Assembly: GCF_036567905.1 (NCBI RefSeq)
Contig: NZ_DATCTO010000064.1
Location: forward strand, 1 to 52,237
Direction: 5' to 3'
Length of the DNA stretch: 52,237 nt
Source of the DNA: Candidatus Binatus sp.
GTDB taxonomy: Bacteria; Desulfobacterota; Binatia; Binatales; Binataceae
This document shows, in pieces, positions 9,148-16,858 of this stretch. Every line of letters starts with the position of its first letter. Position 1 is the first letter of the stretch. The notes under the pieces are model-generated. The model was given only the letters and a program-made list of their open reading frames with translations, was not told the DNA's origin and ran no database searches. The position numbers and the translations under genes are program-made.

Positions 9148-9756
9148 ATGGCGACGCTGACCAAGCGGCAGAAGCAGCTAATCGACTACCTGAACGACTA
9201 TATCAGGGAACACGGCTACGCACCCACGCTGGCCGAGGTCGGCCAATACTTCGGGTTGTCGTCGCTCGCCACCGTACACAAGCATCTGCACAACCTCGAG
9301 CAGAAGGGGTTTATCAAGCGCCAGCACAATCACAGCCGGGCGCTCGAGGTCGCGACGCCGGAGAAACCTGAAGCGGCCAGGGCGATCCGGTTGCTCGGCA
9401 CCGTTGCGGCGGGCGCGCCGATCGAGGCGGTCGAGAACCACGAAACCATCAGCGTGCCCGACGAGTTCATCCGGCGCGACAATACATTTTGTCTGCGGGT
9501 GAAGGGCGACTCGATGATCGAAGACGGCATCCGCGACGGCGATTACATAATCGTCGAAGGCCGCGACAGCGCCGACAATGGCGAGACGGTGGTTGCACTG
9601 ATCGGCAACGAGGCGACGGTCAAGAAGTTCTACCGTGAATCGGGCGGACAGATCCGGCTGCAACCGGCCAACTCCGCGATGCAACCGATCATGGTCGGCG
9701 AGGGCGACCTGGCGATTCGCGGCGTCGTGGTCGGCCTGATGCGTCACTACCGCTAA
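9148..9756 (+). CDS. lexA: LexA SOS-response repressor
   Basis: Transcriptional repressor of the DNA damage regulon that self-cleaves when RecA filaments form. From the ATG at 9148 (AGGGGGAGAAG Shine-Dalgarno a few bases upstream) it is 202 residues, a standard length. The N-terminal winged helix covers about 1-65 (TLTKRQKQLIDYLNDYI). The cleavage site is Ala88-Gly89 in VAAGAPIEA. The Ser122 (GDSMIEDG) and Lys159 (ATVKKFY) catalytic pair has the correct 37-residue spacing. It is monocistronic, followed by repeat copy C. Confidence 0.96.
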   Translation: MATLTKRQKQLIDYLNDYIREHGYAPTLAEVGQYFGLSSLATVHKHLHNLEQKGFIKRQHNHSRALEVATPEKPEAARAIRLLGTVAAGAPIEAVENHETISVPDEFIRRDNTFCLRVKGDSMIEDGIRDGDYIIVEGRDSADNGETVVALIGNEATVKKFYRESGGQIRLQPANSAMQPIMVGEGDLAIRGVVVGLMRHYR

Positions 9757-9790
9757 GCACTCCTGGCTCACACGGCTTAACTAAAAATTC

Positions 9791-9886
9791 TGGCACGGCA
9801 GGGGTGACCCCTGCACCCAATGTTAAAAAGTTAAAAAGAAAGATGCGGGACTTCCTCCCGGTTAGAAAGGGAGGTTGGGGAAGACA
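9791..9886 (-). repeat. Dispersed palindromic repeat, copy C (inverted)
   Basis: Reverse-orientation copy. The 17-bp palindrome is at 9798-9814, then TGCACCCAATGTTAA and, further on, AAAGATGCGGGACTTCC and GGTTAGAAAGGGAGGTT, which mirror the CCTTAACC and CCCGCATCTTT blocks of copy A. It sits between the convergent lexA and histidine kinase genes. Confidence 0.78.
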
Positions 9887-9913
9887 AACGACTGACCGTC
9901 GAAAGGCGGCAAC

Positions 9914-10747
9914 TCACGTGCGGATCGGATGAGCAGCCTCGGCAATTGGCTCCGCGATCGGGATTATGACGGTAAACACAGAGCCCCGCGGAAGCGCGGG
10001 CTTGACGATAATCTTTGCGCCGAGCGCTTCCACATTGCGCTGAACAACGGCCAGGCCCAGGCCCATTCCGCGATGATTGCGGATACTCGAGTGCGAAAGC
10101 TGAGCGCAGCGTTTGAATGCCTGCGCGACCATCGCGGCCTCGATGCCGGGTCCCGTGTCGCGGACTTCCAGTTCGACTGCGGAGCCGAGTTGGGATGTTA
10201 CCGCCCGGCGAATCGCGATGGTGACGCTGCCTCGATCGGTAAACTTGATCGCATTGACCGCGAGGTTGAGCAGTATCGACTTGATCGGCCGGCGCCGCGA
10301 GCGAAAAACAGTGGGTGCGGCTCTGAGATCGAATCTGATTTCGAGGCCCTTGGAATCGTTGGCAGCCTCGAGCGCCGGAGCGAGCTCTCCAATCAGATCG
10401 GCCAGCCGGATTTCCTCTTCGTCTGCCGCCTCAGCCATCGCGTCCGCGACTGAAAAGTCCATCACGTTTTCGACCGTTTGCGCCAGATCGTGCGCGTTGG
10501 CGTTTATCCGCTCGATAATCTGCTTATGGCGGTCGTCAATTGCTTCGCTCAACTCGTCGCGCAGGATGTCGAGATAGCCGAGAATCGCCTGCACCGGCGA
10601 GCGAAGTTCGTGCGCAAGATTGGCTAGTGCTTCCATGTGCAGTCCCTGCTCCCATTGAACCGCCTGCATTCCCGAGCGGATGCCTTCACTCGCAGCCGAC
10701 TCGACGGCTGCAATGCTCGCGTGACCATTATTTGACAGATTCGACAA
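9914..10747 (-). CDS. Soluble histidine kinase without sensor domain
   Basis: 277 residues with no hydrophobic segment, so probably cytosolic. The H-box is NLAHELRSPVQAILGYLDIL (His46); the catalytic domain shows an N-box (LLNLAVNAIKF), G1 (DTGPGIE) and G2 (GMGLGLAVVQ). Only about 40 residues precede the H-box, too few for a PAS or GAF domain, so signal input must come from a partner. No response regulator is adjacent; it stands alone between two convergent or divergent neighbours. It could act in a phosphorelay or as a phosphatase of another system. Confidence 0.85.
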   Translation of the reverse strand: MSNLSNNGHASIAAVESAASEGIRSGMQAVQWEQGLHMEALANLAHELRSPVQAILGYLDILRDELSEAIDDRHKQIIERINANAHDLAQTVENVMDFSVADAMAEAADEEEIRLADLIGELAPALEAANDSKGLEIRFDLRAAPTVFRSRRRPIKSILLNLAVNAIKFTDRGSVTIAIRRAVTSQLGSAVELEVRDTGPGIEAAMVAQAFKRCAQLSHSSIRNHRGMGLGLAVVQRNVEALGAKIIVKPALPRGSVFTVIIPIAEPIAEAAHPIRT

Positions 10748-11049
10748 CTGCCTCTTTCCGATTCCTGGCCGGCTTCGCTACGCAGCGAATTTTCTGTGCG
10801 AGCTATGCGCGCCAACTGCTATCCACGTTGAAACAAAGCAGCCGGAAGGTGAATCGGAAAATCACCCGGATCACAGGGGAAAAGTGCCTAGTAGGAGTGG
10901 AAGGAATACCTAGCTGGGCCTGCTTGAGTCAGCTCCGCCAAGCGTATAACTATTAGTTTTTGTGTTAAAATTGTTTAAGTATAGATGTTAAGTGATCTAT
11001 TGCATGGCGCCGCACGCAGAGCGGGCCACAGACTGTGAAGGAGGACCTC
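10748..11049. other. Divergent intergenic region upstream of cysK
   Basis: About 300 bp between the kinase and cysK, with no convincing gene. The last 110 bp before cysK is clearly AT-richer than its surroundings (TTTTTGTGTTAAAATTG, then TATAGATG), as expected for a promoter and leader, but no -35/-10 pair stands out. No T-box or riboswitch was recognised. Confidence 0.4.
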
Positions 11050-12012
11050 ATGCCCCATTGGTACGAGGATAATTCAAAATCCATCGGGCACACACCGCTG
11101 ATACGGCTCAACCGTGTCGTCGATGGGGCCCCGGCTACGGTGCTTGCAAAGATTGAAGGGCGCAACCCCGCCTATTCCGTCAAATGCCGAATCGGCGCGG
11201 CGATGGTTTGGGATGCCGAACAGCGTGGCCTGCTGGGCCCCGGCAAGGAACTGGTCGAGGCGACCAGCGGAAACACGGGGATTGCGCTCGCCTTCGTCGC
11301 CGCGGCCCGTAATCTCCCGCTGACTTTAACCATGCCGGAGACGATGAGTATCGAGCGCCGCAAATTGCTGATCGCGTACGGCGCGAAGCTGGTGCTCACG
11401 GAGGGGGCAAAGGGCATGCCCGGAGCGATCGCGAAGTCTGAGGAAATCAAGGCGTCGGCGCCTGATCGCTACGTGCTTATGCAGCAGTTCAAGAACCCCG
11501 CGAATCCCGCGATTCACGAGAAGACGACCGGTCCGGAAATATGGGACGACACCGAAGGTGCGGTTGATATTTTCGTGTCGGGCGTGGGCACCGGCGGCAC
11601 CATCACCGGAGTCTCGCGCTACATCAAGCACACCAAAGGAAAACCGATTATTTCGGTCGCGGTTGAGCCGTCTGCCAGTCCCGTGCTCAAGCAGTTTCGA
11701 GCGGGTGAACCGCTGAAGCCCGCCGGCCATAAGATTCAAGGCCTCGGCGCCGGATTCGTGCCCGAAGTCCTGGATCTCTCACTGGTTGACGAAATCGAAC
11801 CGGCTACCAACGAGGAGTCGATCCATTACGCGCTGCGCCTGGCACGCGAGGAGGGGATAATCTCGGGTATTTCGAGTGGGGCCGCCGTGGCGGTGGCCGC
11901 GCGGATCGCCAAACGTCCGCACAACGCGGGCAAGACGATCGTCGTCATACTGCCCGACTCCGGCGAGCGGTACCTCAGTACCACCCTGTTCGAGGGTCTC
12001 TTTGATCACTAA
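11050..12012 (+). CDS. cysK: Cysteine synthase A (O-acetylserine sulfhydrylase)
   Basis: PLP enzyme making cysteine from O-acetylserine and sulfide. The start at 11050 follows AAGGAGG by 5 bp; 320 residues. The PLP lysine is Lys45 in AYSVKCRIG, the substrate loop is TSGNTG (about 72-77), the phosphate-binding loop is GTGGTITG and the C-terminal loop is SGISSGAA. The SVKCRIG form and [12 protein letters not shown] match the CysK branch rather than CysM or cystathionine synthases. It is directly coupled to a serine acetyltransferase gene (TAATG), giving both steps of cysteine synthesis in one operon. Confidence 0.95.
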   Translation: MPHWYEDNSKSIGHTPLIRLNRVVDGAPATVLAKIEGRNPAYSVKCRIGAAMVWDAEQRGLLGPGKELVEATSGNTGIALAFVAAARNLPLTLTMPETMSIERRKLLIAYGAKLVLTEGAKGMPGAIAKSEEIKASAPDRYVLMQQFKNPANPAIHEKTTGPEIWDDTEGAVDIFVSGVGTGGTITGVSRYIKHTKGKPIISVAVEPSASPVLKQFRAGEPLKPAGHKIQGLGAGFVPEVLDLSLVDEIEPATNEESIHYALRLAREEGIISGISSGAAVAVAARIAKRPHNAGKTIVVILPDSGERYLSTTLFEGLFDH

Positions 12013-12977
12013 TGGAGCGGGCAATGAACTCGCGAGATGAGGAAGACGGTAACGGCGGGATTGCAGGCTCGGATTGGAACCTTGACCGGATCGTCGCCGA
12101 ACTGCGCGCCTCCCGCGCTGGTTCGCAAGCGGGAGGCAAGCGCGAGAAGGCCGCCCCGCTGCCATCGAAGGAGGCGGTGGCGCGCATCATCGACGGCCTG
12201 TTCGCGGCGCTTTTCCCCACCCACTTCGTTCTGCCGGATCTTACCGACGAGGGCATCGATTACTTTGTCGGGCACACGCTCGACGCGGCGCTGCGTTCGC
12301 TGGTCAACCAGGTGCGGCTGGAACTGCAGTTTGCATCCCGGCCACCGGACCAGAGCAGTCGCGATCAAGCGCGGGATGCGATCCGGATAACACGCGAGTT
12401 TGCCGCATGTCTGCCGAAGGTGCGCGCGGTGCTCGAAAACGATATTTTGGCTGCCTACCAGGGCGACCCCGCGGCCAAGAGCGTCGAAGAGGTACGGGTC
12501 TGCTACCCGGGCATTTGGGCCATCACCCACCATCGCCTCGCTCATCAACTCTATCTGCTGGGTGTCCCTCTGCTCGCCCGCATCATCTCGGAGCTTGCGC
12601 ACTCGGCAACCGGGATCGATATCCACCCGGGGGCGAAGATCGGCGCGAGTTTTTTCATCGACCACGGCACCGGTGTGGTCATCGGAGAGACGGCCATCAT
12701 CGGCCAGCGGGTGCGCTTGTATCAGGCCGTCACACTGGGGGCGAAGAGCTTTCCGGTTGGCGAAGACGGCACGCTGATCAAAGGCATCGCCAGACATCCC
12801 ATCGTGGAAGACGACGTCGTGATCTATGCCGGCGCGACCATCCTCGGTCGCGTCACCATCGGCCGCGGGTCGACCATCGGCGGCAACGTCTGGCTCACGC
12901 GCAGCGTGCCGCCCGGAAGCAACATCACGCAGGCGCAGGTGCGCAGCGAGGAGTTCGATGAAGGCGCCGGGATATGA
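12012..12977 (+). CDS. cysE: Serine O-acetyltransferase
   Basis: Makes O-acetylserine from serine and acetyl-CoA, the substrate of the upstream CysK. 321 residues: a long alpha-helical N-terminal region, then a left-handed beta helix from about residue 190 with hexapeptide repeats and the signature IDIHPGAKIGASFFIDHGTG. The catalytic His/Asp region DHGTGVVIGETAIIG is intact. The ATG overlaps the cysK stop by one base; a second ATG lies four codons on. The C terminus ends EFDEGAGI rather than the classical CysE tail ending in Ile, though a terminal Ile is present and could insert in CysK. Confidence 0.9.
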   Translation: MERAMNSRDEEDGNGGIAGSDWNLDRIVAELRASRAGSQAGGKREKAAPLPSKEAVARIIDGLFAALFPTHFVLPDLTDEGIDYFVGHTLDAALRSLVNQVRLELQFASRPPDQSSRDQARDAIRITREFAACLPKVRAVLENDILAAYQGDPAAKSVEEVRVCYPGIWAITHHRLAHQLYLLGVPLLARIISELAHSATGIDIHPGAKIGASFFIDHGTGVVIGETAIIGQRVRLYQAVTLGAKSFPVGEDGTLIKGIARHPIVEDDVVIYAGATILGRVTIGRGSTIGGNVWLTRSVPPGSNITQAQVRSEEFDEGAGI

Positions 12978-13000
12978 GCCGGCGCCATCTCGGCGGCTCA
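12975..13000. terminator. Inverted repeat joining the cysE and metXW stop codons
   Basis: TGAGCCG (12975-12981) and CGGCTCA (12994-13000) form a 7-bp stem with a 12-base loop. Each arm begins with the TGA stop of one of the two convergent genes. There is no T-run, so it is a candidate bidirectional RNA 3' structure rather than a proven terminator. Confidence 0.4.
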
Positions 13001-14845
13001 GCCGCTGATGAAGAACATTGCGATGTCGGCGTTCAGGTTCGGGTCGTCGTGAACTTCCTGGCCTGATTCGCTGTTCAGGCAGATCTCGCGCAGCACCCGA
13101 ACGCCGATTGCATGGCAGAGCTCCCGAACATCGACGATCGAGGCGAATCGGCGATTCGGGGTGTCGTACCATTCGTAGCCGTAAAGCCCCGGCAGCTTGG
13201 GTGAGCGGCCCAGTTCGAAATACATCTCCCGCAGCTTGCGATAAGCGAAATTCGGAAAGCTGACGATGCCAAACCCGCCGACGCGTGTGATCTCGCGCAG
13301 GATGCCTTTGGTGTCGTCGATGCACTGCAAGGCCTGCGAGAGCACTACCACGTCGAAATGCCGATCGCGAAAGCCGGTCAATCCGCGGTTGAGGTCGGCA
13401 TGGATGACGTTCAATCCGCGGCATACGCACGCGAGAACGGCCTTCTCGTCTACCTCGACGCCCACGACGCGGGAGTGGCCCCTGGCGACGAGTTCGGACA
13501 TCAGTTGGCCGCTGCCGCAGCCCAGGTCCAGCACGCTGCTGTCGAGCGGAATCTGGTCCACCAGGATTCGGAGGTCCACGCGGTCGCCCTGAAAAAAGGT
13601 GCCCGACGATGGCGGTGGCGCCGGCGCCACGCTCGGTTCGACGACCTTCGGCGTCCCGGAAAGATTGGCAAAGAAGCCGCGGATCATCCCGCCGTAAGTC
13701 TCGACACTGTCGGCCAAAAGGAACGCGTCGTGGCCGCTCAAGCTGGTAACCTCGCAATACGACACGGGCTTGTCCAGCGCCAGCAAGGCGTCGGCGATCT
13801 CGCGGCCCTGTTCCGGCGGGAAAAGCCAATCGCTGCTGAAGCTCACCACCAGCCACTGGCACTGCGATGGCGCCAGCGCCGCCTGCAGCGCCTCGGGTCT
13901 GTCGCCCACGTCAAACATGTCCATCATCATCGACAGCGTGACGTAGCTGTTCGCGTCGAACCGCTCGACAAATCTGTCGCCCTGGTAACCCAGGTAAGCG
14001 CCGACCGAAAACTTTTTCTCGAATGCCGTGGCGACCTGCCGCGGACGCAGGCGGCTCGGACCGAATTTCGCGGTCATCGATTCGCGCGACAGGTACGTGA
14101 TGTGCCCTAGCATCCGCGCCAGCGCCAGGCCCACCGCCGGCCCCTGCTCTCCGTAATATCGCCCGCCGTGATAGTGCGGGTCGTGCATAATCGCATTGCG
14201 CGCGACTACGTCGAACGCCAGCGCCTGGCTGGTTAGCCGGGGCGAGGTCGCCATCGCCACGCATCCACGGACCCGTTCGGGATAGCGCGTTGCCCAGGCG
14301 ATCGCCTGATGACCGCCCATCGAGCCACCGATCACCGCCAGCAGCCGGCCCACGCCGAGGTGGTCAATCAGCCGTCGCTGCACTTCGACGGAGTCGGCAA
14401 TGGTTACGGTGGGAAAGTCCGCCGCATACGGATTGCCGGTGAGCGGGTCGATGCTGTTGGGGCCGGTAGTGCCGCGGCATCCGCCCAGGATGTTGGCGCA
14501 GATGACGAAATAGCGGTCGGTATCGATGAACCGGCCCGGTCCCACCATGATATCCCACCATCCGGGATAATCCGCGTCGTCGTGCCGGGCCACGTGCGAG
14601 TCGCCGCTGATGGCGTGGCAAATCAGGACGGCGTTGTCGCCCGCCTCGTTTAGCTGCCCGTAGGTCTCGTAAGTGAATGTTACCGACGGCAGTTCGCCGC
14701 CGAGTTCCAGTTTGAGCGCAGTGTCGAAGGTGACCTGCCTGGCATGCAGCAGCGGCGCCGCGGTACGGACCGCGTCGCTGCTGTCGAAATCGCCCTGCCC
14801 CACCTTCGCCTGATGGGCGAGCGGCTGCGTGGCACGTCTATCCAC
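12998..14845 (-). CDS. MetX-MetW fusion: homoserine O-acyltransferase plus MetW methyltransferase-like domain
   Basis: 615 residues. Residues about 30-395 are a complete MetX alpha/beta hydrolase: nucleophile Ser175 in GGSMGGHQA, Asp339 in SSDWLFPPEQ and His372 in SGHDAFL. A Pro/Ala-rich linker (about 396-415) leads to a full MetW domain (about 420-615) with the SAM-type loop LDLGCGSGQL and MetW blocks FGIVSFPNF and YGYEWYDTPNRR. MetX activates homoserine for methionine synthesis; MetW usually is a separate protein encoded next to metX and needed for its activity. Here the two are one chain. GTG start, 8 bp after metY, so the pathway is one operon. Confidence 0.92.
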   Translation of the reverse strand: MDRRATQPLAHQAKVGQGDFDSSDAVRTAAPLLHARQVTFDTALKLELGGELPSVTFTYETYGQLNEAGDNAVLICHAISGDSHVARHDDADYPGWWDIMVGPGRFIDTDRYFVICANILGGCRGTTGPNSIDPLTGNPYAADFPTVTIADSVEVQRRLIDHLGVGRLLAVIGGSMGGHQAIAWATRYPERVRGCVAMATSPRLTSQALAFDVVARNAIMHDPHYHGGRYYGEQGPAVGLALARMLGHITYLSRESMTAKFGPSRLRPRQVATAFEKKFSVGAYLGYQGDRFVERFDANSYVTLSMMMDMFDVGDRPEALQAALAPSQCQWLVVSFSSDWLFPPEQGREIADALLALDKPVSYCEVTSLSGHDAFLLADSVETYGGMIRGFFANLSGTPKVVEPSVAPAPPPSSGTFFQGDRVDLRILVDQIPLDSSVLDLGCGSGQLMSELVARGHSRVVGVEVDEKAVLACVCRGLNVIHADLNRGLTGFRDRHFDVVVLSQALQCIDDTKGILREITRVGGFGIVSFPNFAYRKLREMYFELGRSPKLPGLYGYEWYDTPNRRFASIVDVRELCHAIGVRVLREICLNSESGQEVHDDPNLNADIAMFFISG

Positions 14846-14853
14846 TGGCTCGT

Positions 14854-16161
14854 TTACCGTTGCGAAGCTGCCAGCGCCTGATCGAGATCCTCGATGATGT
14901 CCTCGATGTCCTCGATCCCCACTGACAGGCGAACGTACTCGGGCGTTACCCCCGTGCTCAACTGCTCCTCGCGCGTGAGCTGCGAGTGAGTCGTCGAGGC
15001 GGGATGAATAACCAGCGTCTTGGCGTCGCCGATATTGGCCAGGTGGCTCATCAACTTGACGTTATTGATAAACTTCACCCCGGCGTCACGGCCGCCCTTG
15101 ATGCCGAACCCAATGATGGCGCCCTGGCCCTTGGGCAGGTACTTGCGCGCGTTGGCGTAGTCCTTGTGGCTTGGCAGACCGGGATAGTTCACCCAATCCA
15201 CGGATCGATGCTGCTCCAGATGCTTGGCAACCTTCAATGCGTTTTCGCAGTGCCGGGGCATCCGCAGGTGCAGCGTCTCCAGCCCTTGAAGGAAAAGAAA
15301 CGCCGCGAACGGGCTCATGCACGCGCCGGTATCGCGCAGCCAGTGCGTGCGGATGTGCAGGATGTAGGCGATATTGCCGATGGGCCGCAGCGCCTCCTCG
15401 AACACCATCCCGTGGTACGACGGGCTGGGCGCGCAGAATTCGGGCCATTTCTTCGGGTTGTCACCCCACTTGAACTTCGCACTATCGACGATCGCGCCGC
15501 CGATGTGCGTGCCGTGCCCGCCGATGAACTTGGTGGTCGAGTGAACGATGATGTCGGCCCCGTCTTCGATCGGCCGGTACAGCCACGGCGTCATCACCGT
15601 GTTGTCTATGATCACCGGCAGGCCGTGACTGTGGGCCAGCTCCGAGATCTTACGGAAGTCCGGGACATCATTTTTTGGATTTCCCAGCGTCTCGAGGTAA
15701 ACCAGGCGCGTCTTGTCGTCCACCAGCCGGCTGATTTCCTCGGGCTTGGCGGAATCGAAGAAACGCACCTCGACGCCGAGCTGCTTGAACGTCTGCGTGA
15801 ACAGCGTCCACGTACCGCCATACAGGCTGGTGGCCGAGATGATGTTTTGGCCGCTGTGGGCGATGGTCAGGATGGCGGCATTGATTGCAGCCTGGCCCGA
15901 CGCAAAAGCCAGCCCTGCCGCGCCGCCCTCCAGCGCCGCCAGTCGCTTCTCCAACACGTCGTTGGTCGGGTTCATCAAGCGCGTGTAGATGTTGCCGAAC
16001 TCTTTGAGCGCGAACAGGTTCGATGCGTGCTCCGTGTCGTTGAACAAATACGACGACGTCGCGTAAATCGGCACGGCCCGTGCGTTGGTGGCGGGATCGA
16101 CCTGCTGTCCGGCGTGAAGCGCAAGCGTCCCCAGCCGATAGTTGGAACTGCTGTCTGCCAT
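14854..16161 (-). CDS. metY: O-acetylhomoserine sulfhydrylase
   Basis: PLP enzyme turning O-acetylhomoserine and sulfide into homocysteine, directly using the product of the MetX part of the next gene. 435 residues from the ATG at 16161 (GGGGAAG just upstream); an in-frame TTG four codons earlier is less likely. Family features: [19 protein letters not shown] at the N terminus, substrate region [14 protein letters not shown], and the PLP lysine in [13 protein letters not shown]-terminal [20 protein letters not shown] is typical. Homocysteine methylation genes are not in the window. Confidence 0.94.
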   Translation of the reverse strand: MADSSSNYRLGTLALHAGQQVDPATNARAVPIYATSSYLFNDTEHASNLFALKEFGNIYTRLMNPTNDVLEKRLAALEGGAAGLAFASGQAAINAAILTIAHSGQNIISATSLYGGTWTLFTQTFKQLGVEVRFFDSAKPEEISRLVDDKTRLVYLETLGNPKNDVPDFRKISELAHSHGLPVIIDNTVMTPWLYRPIEDGADIIVHSTTKFIGGHGTHIGGAIVDSAKFKWGDNPKKWPEFCAPSPSYHGMVFEEALRPIGNIAYILHIRTHWLRDTGACMSPFAAFLFLQGLETLHLRMPRHCENALKVAKHLEQHRSVDWVNYPGLPSHKDYANARKYLPKGQGAIIGFGIKGGRDAGVKFINNVKLMSHLANIGDAKTLVIHPASTTHSQLTREEQLSTGVTPEYVRLSVGIEDIEDIIEDLDQALAASQR

Positions 16162-16199
16162 TAACTTCCCCAATCGATGGATTCGATCATTTGGCCGAT

Positions 16200-16239
16200 T
16201 TTATAAGATAAGCAACGTTTTTTGATAGACTTGTGTCAA
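16200..16239 (-). promoter_or_regulatory. metY: Candidate promoter of metY-metXW
   Basis: On the minus strand, TTGACA (16239-16234) resembles a -35 element but has no good -10 at 17 bp. TATCAA (16227-16222) and TATAAA (16205-16200), spaced 16 bp, are an alternative pair. The AT-rich patch 40-75 bp upstream of the metY ATG is the likely promoter. No SAM riboswitch fold was seen between here and the start. Confidence 0.35.
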
Positions 16240-16293
16240 GAGCGCCCGGCGCTGCGCCGAGATGGCTTGCCATGCCCGAGGTTCGCGCTGACC

Positions 16294-16324
16294 GGCGATG
16301 CATCCGCGCTGCACGCCCGGAACC
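16294..16324 (-). repeat. 31-bp dispersed repeat, copy 1
   Basis: 29 of 31 bases match the sequence at 18388-18418 (differences A/G and C/T only). The shared unit contains TCCGCG and TGCACGCCCGGAACC. It lies about 135 bp upstream of metY on the antisense side of the metY transcript direction. Function unknown. Confidence 0.6.
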
Positions 16325-16420
16325 CAGCGGACCGGCGGGATCGTCGCCGGCATCGCAGGCGCAATTATCGCAATTTAACAATCTCGCCGAAGCGCGCGAC
16401 CTGCCAGCACCGCTTTAATC

Positions 16421-16492
16421 AGGCTTGACGAAGGCTTCGACACGATTGATCTAAATGATGCCAAGACGCTACTCAAGGAACTAGACGATTAG
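16421..16492 (+). pseudogene. Possible 3' tail of a lost adenylate cyclase/TPR ATPase gene
   Basis: A 23-codon open stretch ending in TAG reads RLDEGFDTIDLNDAKTLLKE then LDD. It resembles the common C terminus EGFDTxDLKEAKxLLDEL of class III cyclase proteins with an AAA/TPR module (from memory). Nothing upstream continues the frame, so if real it is a deletion remnant. The rest of 16240-16554 shows only the 31-bp repeat and the metY promoter. Confidence 0.35.
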
Positions 16493-16554
16493 TTGCATTT
16501 GCGTAGAGGGCATAAATTGACGTGTCGGAAACATCGATAGGGAGGAGTCGTCGC

Positions 16555-16791
16555 ATGCGGGTACCCGGCAAACTAATACTTGCGGCCACTTTCGGAATGC
16601 TGATCCTGGCTGGCGGAATTTCAGGATGCAGCATGTTTTCCCCGTCTAATGCTCCCGTGGACTGCGACGCAGTGAAAAATCAGGAGCAGGCGGGTTTGAC
16701 TGACGCCCAGATCGCCTCGAATCTTGGCTCCACAGTCGATCAGGTCGCAGCCTGCCACGGTCCGAAAACCGCCGCAGGGCCCCAGGATTAA
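16555..16791 (+). CDS. Small lipoprotein of unknown function
   Basis: 78 residues from an ATG preceded by GGGAGGAG at 6-7 bp; an in-frame GTG at 16522 lacks such a site. The N terminus is a lipoprotein signal: MRVPGK, a hydrophobic stretch and the lipobox-like ISGC, so Cys about 25 would be lipidated and the protein membrane-anchored outside the cytoplasm. The mature part has two more cysteines (VDCDAV and AACHGP), perhaps a disulfide, and a helix-like segment (GLTDAQIASNLGSTVDQV) reminiscent of a small helix-turn-helix or CUE-like fold. No family recognised. Confidence 0.7.
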   Translation: MRVPGKLILAATFGMLILAGGISGCSMFSPSNAPVDCDAVKNQEQAGLTDAQIASNLGSTVDQVAACHGPKTAAGPQD

Positions 16792-16800
16792 TCAGGAACG

Positions 16801-16858
16801 CCGGCGAAGATGCCCGCATCTTTGTCTTAACATTGGGTGCAGGGGTCACCCATGCCGC
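16801..16858 (+). repeat. Dispersed palindromic repeat, copy D
   Basis: Contains CCCGCATCTTTGTC, TTAACATTGGGTGCAGG and a one-mismatch version of the palindrome (16839-16855, CATGC instead of CCTGC). It overlaps the end of the acyltransferase gene: the GGGTGACCC core provides that gene's TGA stop. Confidence 0.75.

Noticed and set aside
12009..13862. Minus-strand open frame of about 617 codons
   Set aside because: Covers cysE antisense and the MetW part in the wrong frame; no conserved motifs.
16162..16420. Possible SAM or SAH riboswitch before metY
   Set aside because: No match to the conserved cores of SAM-I, SAM-II or SAH aptamers that I could recognise by eye.
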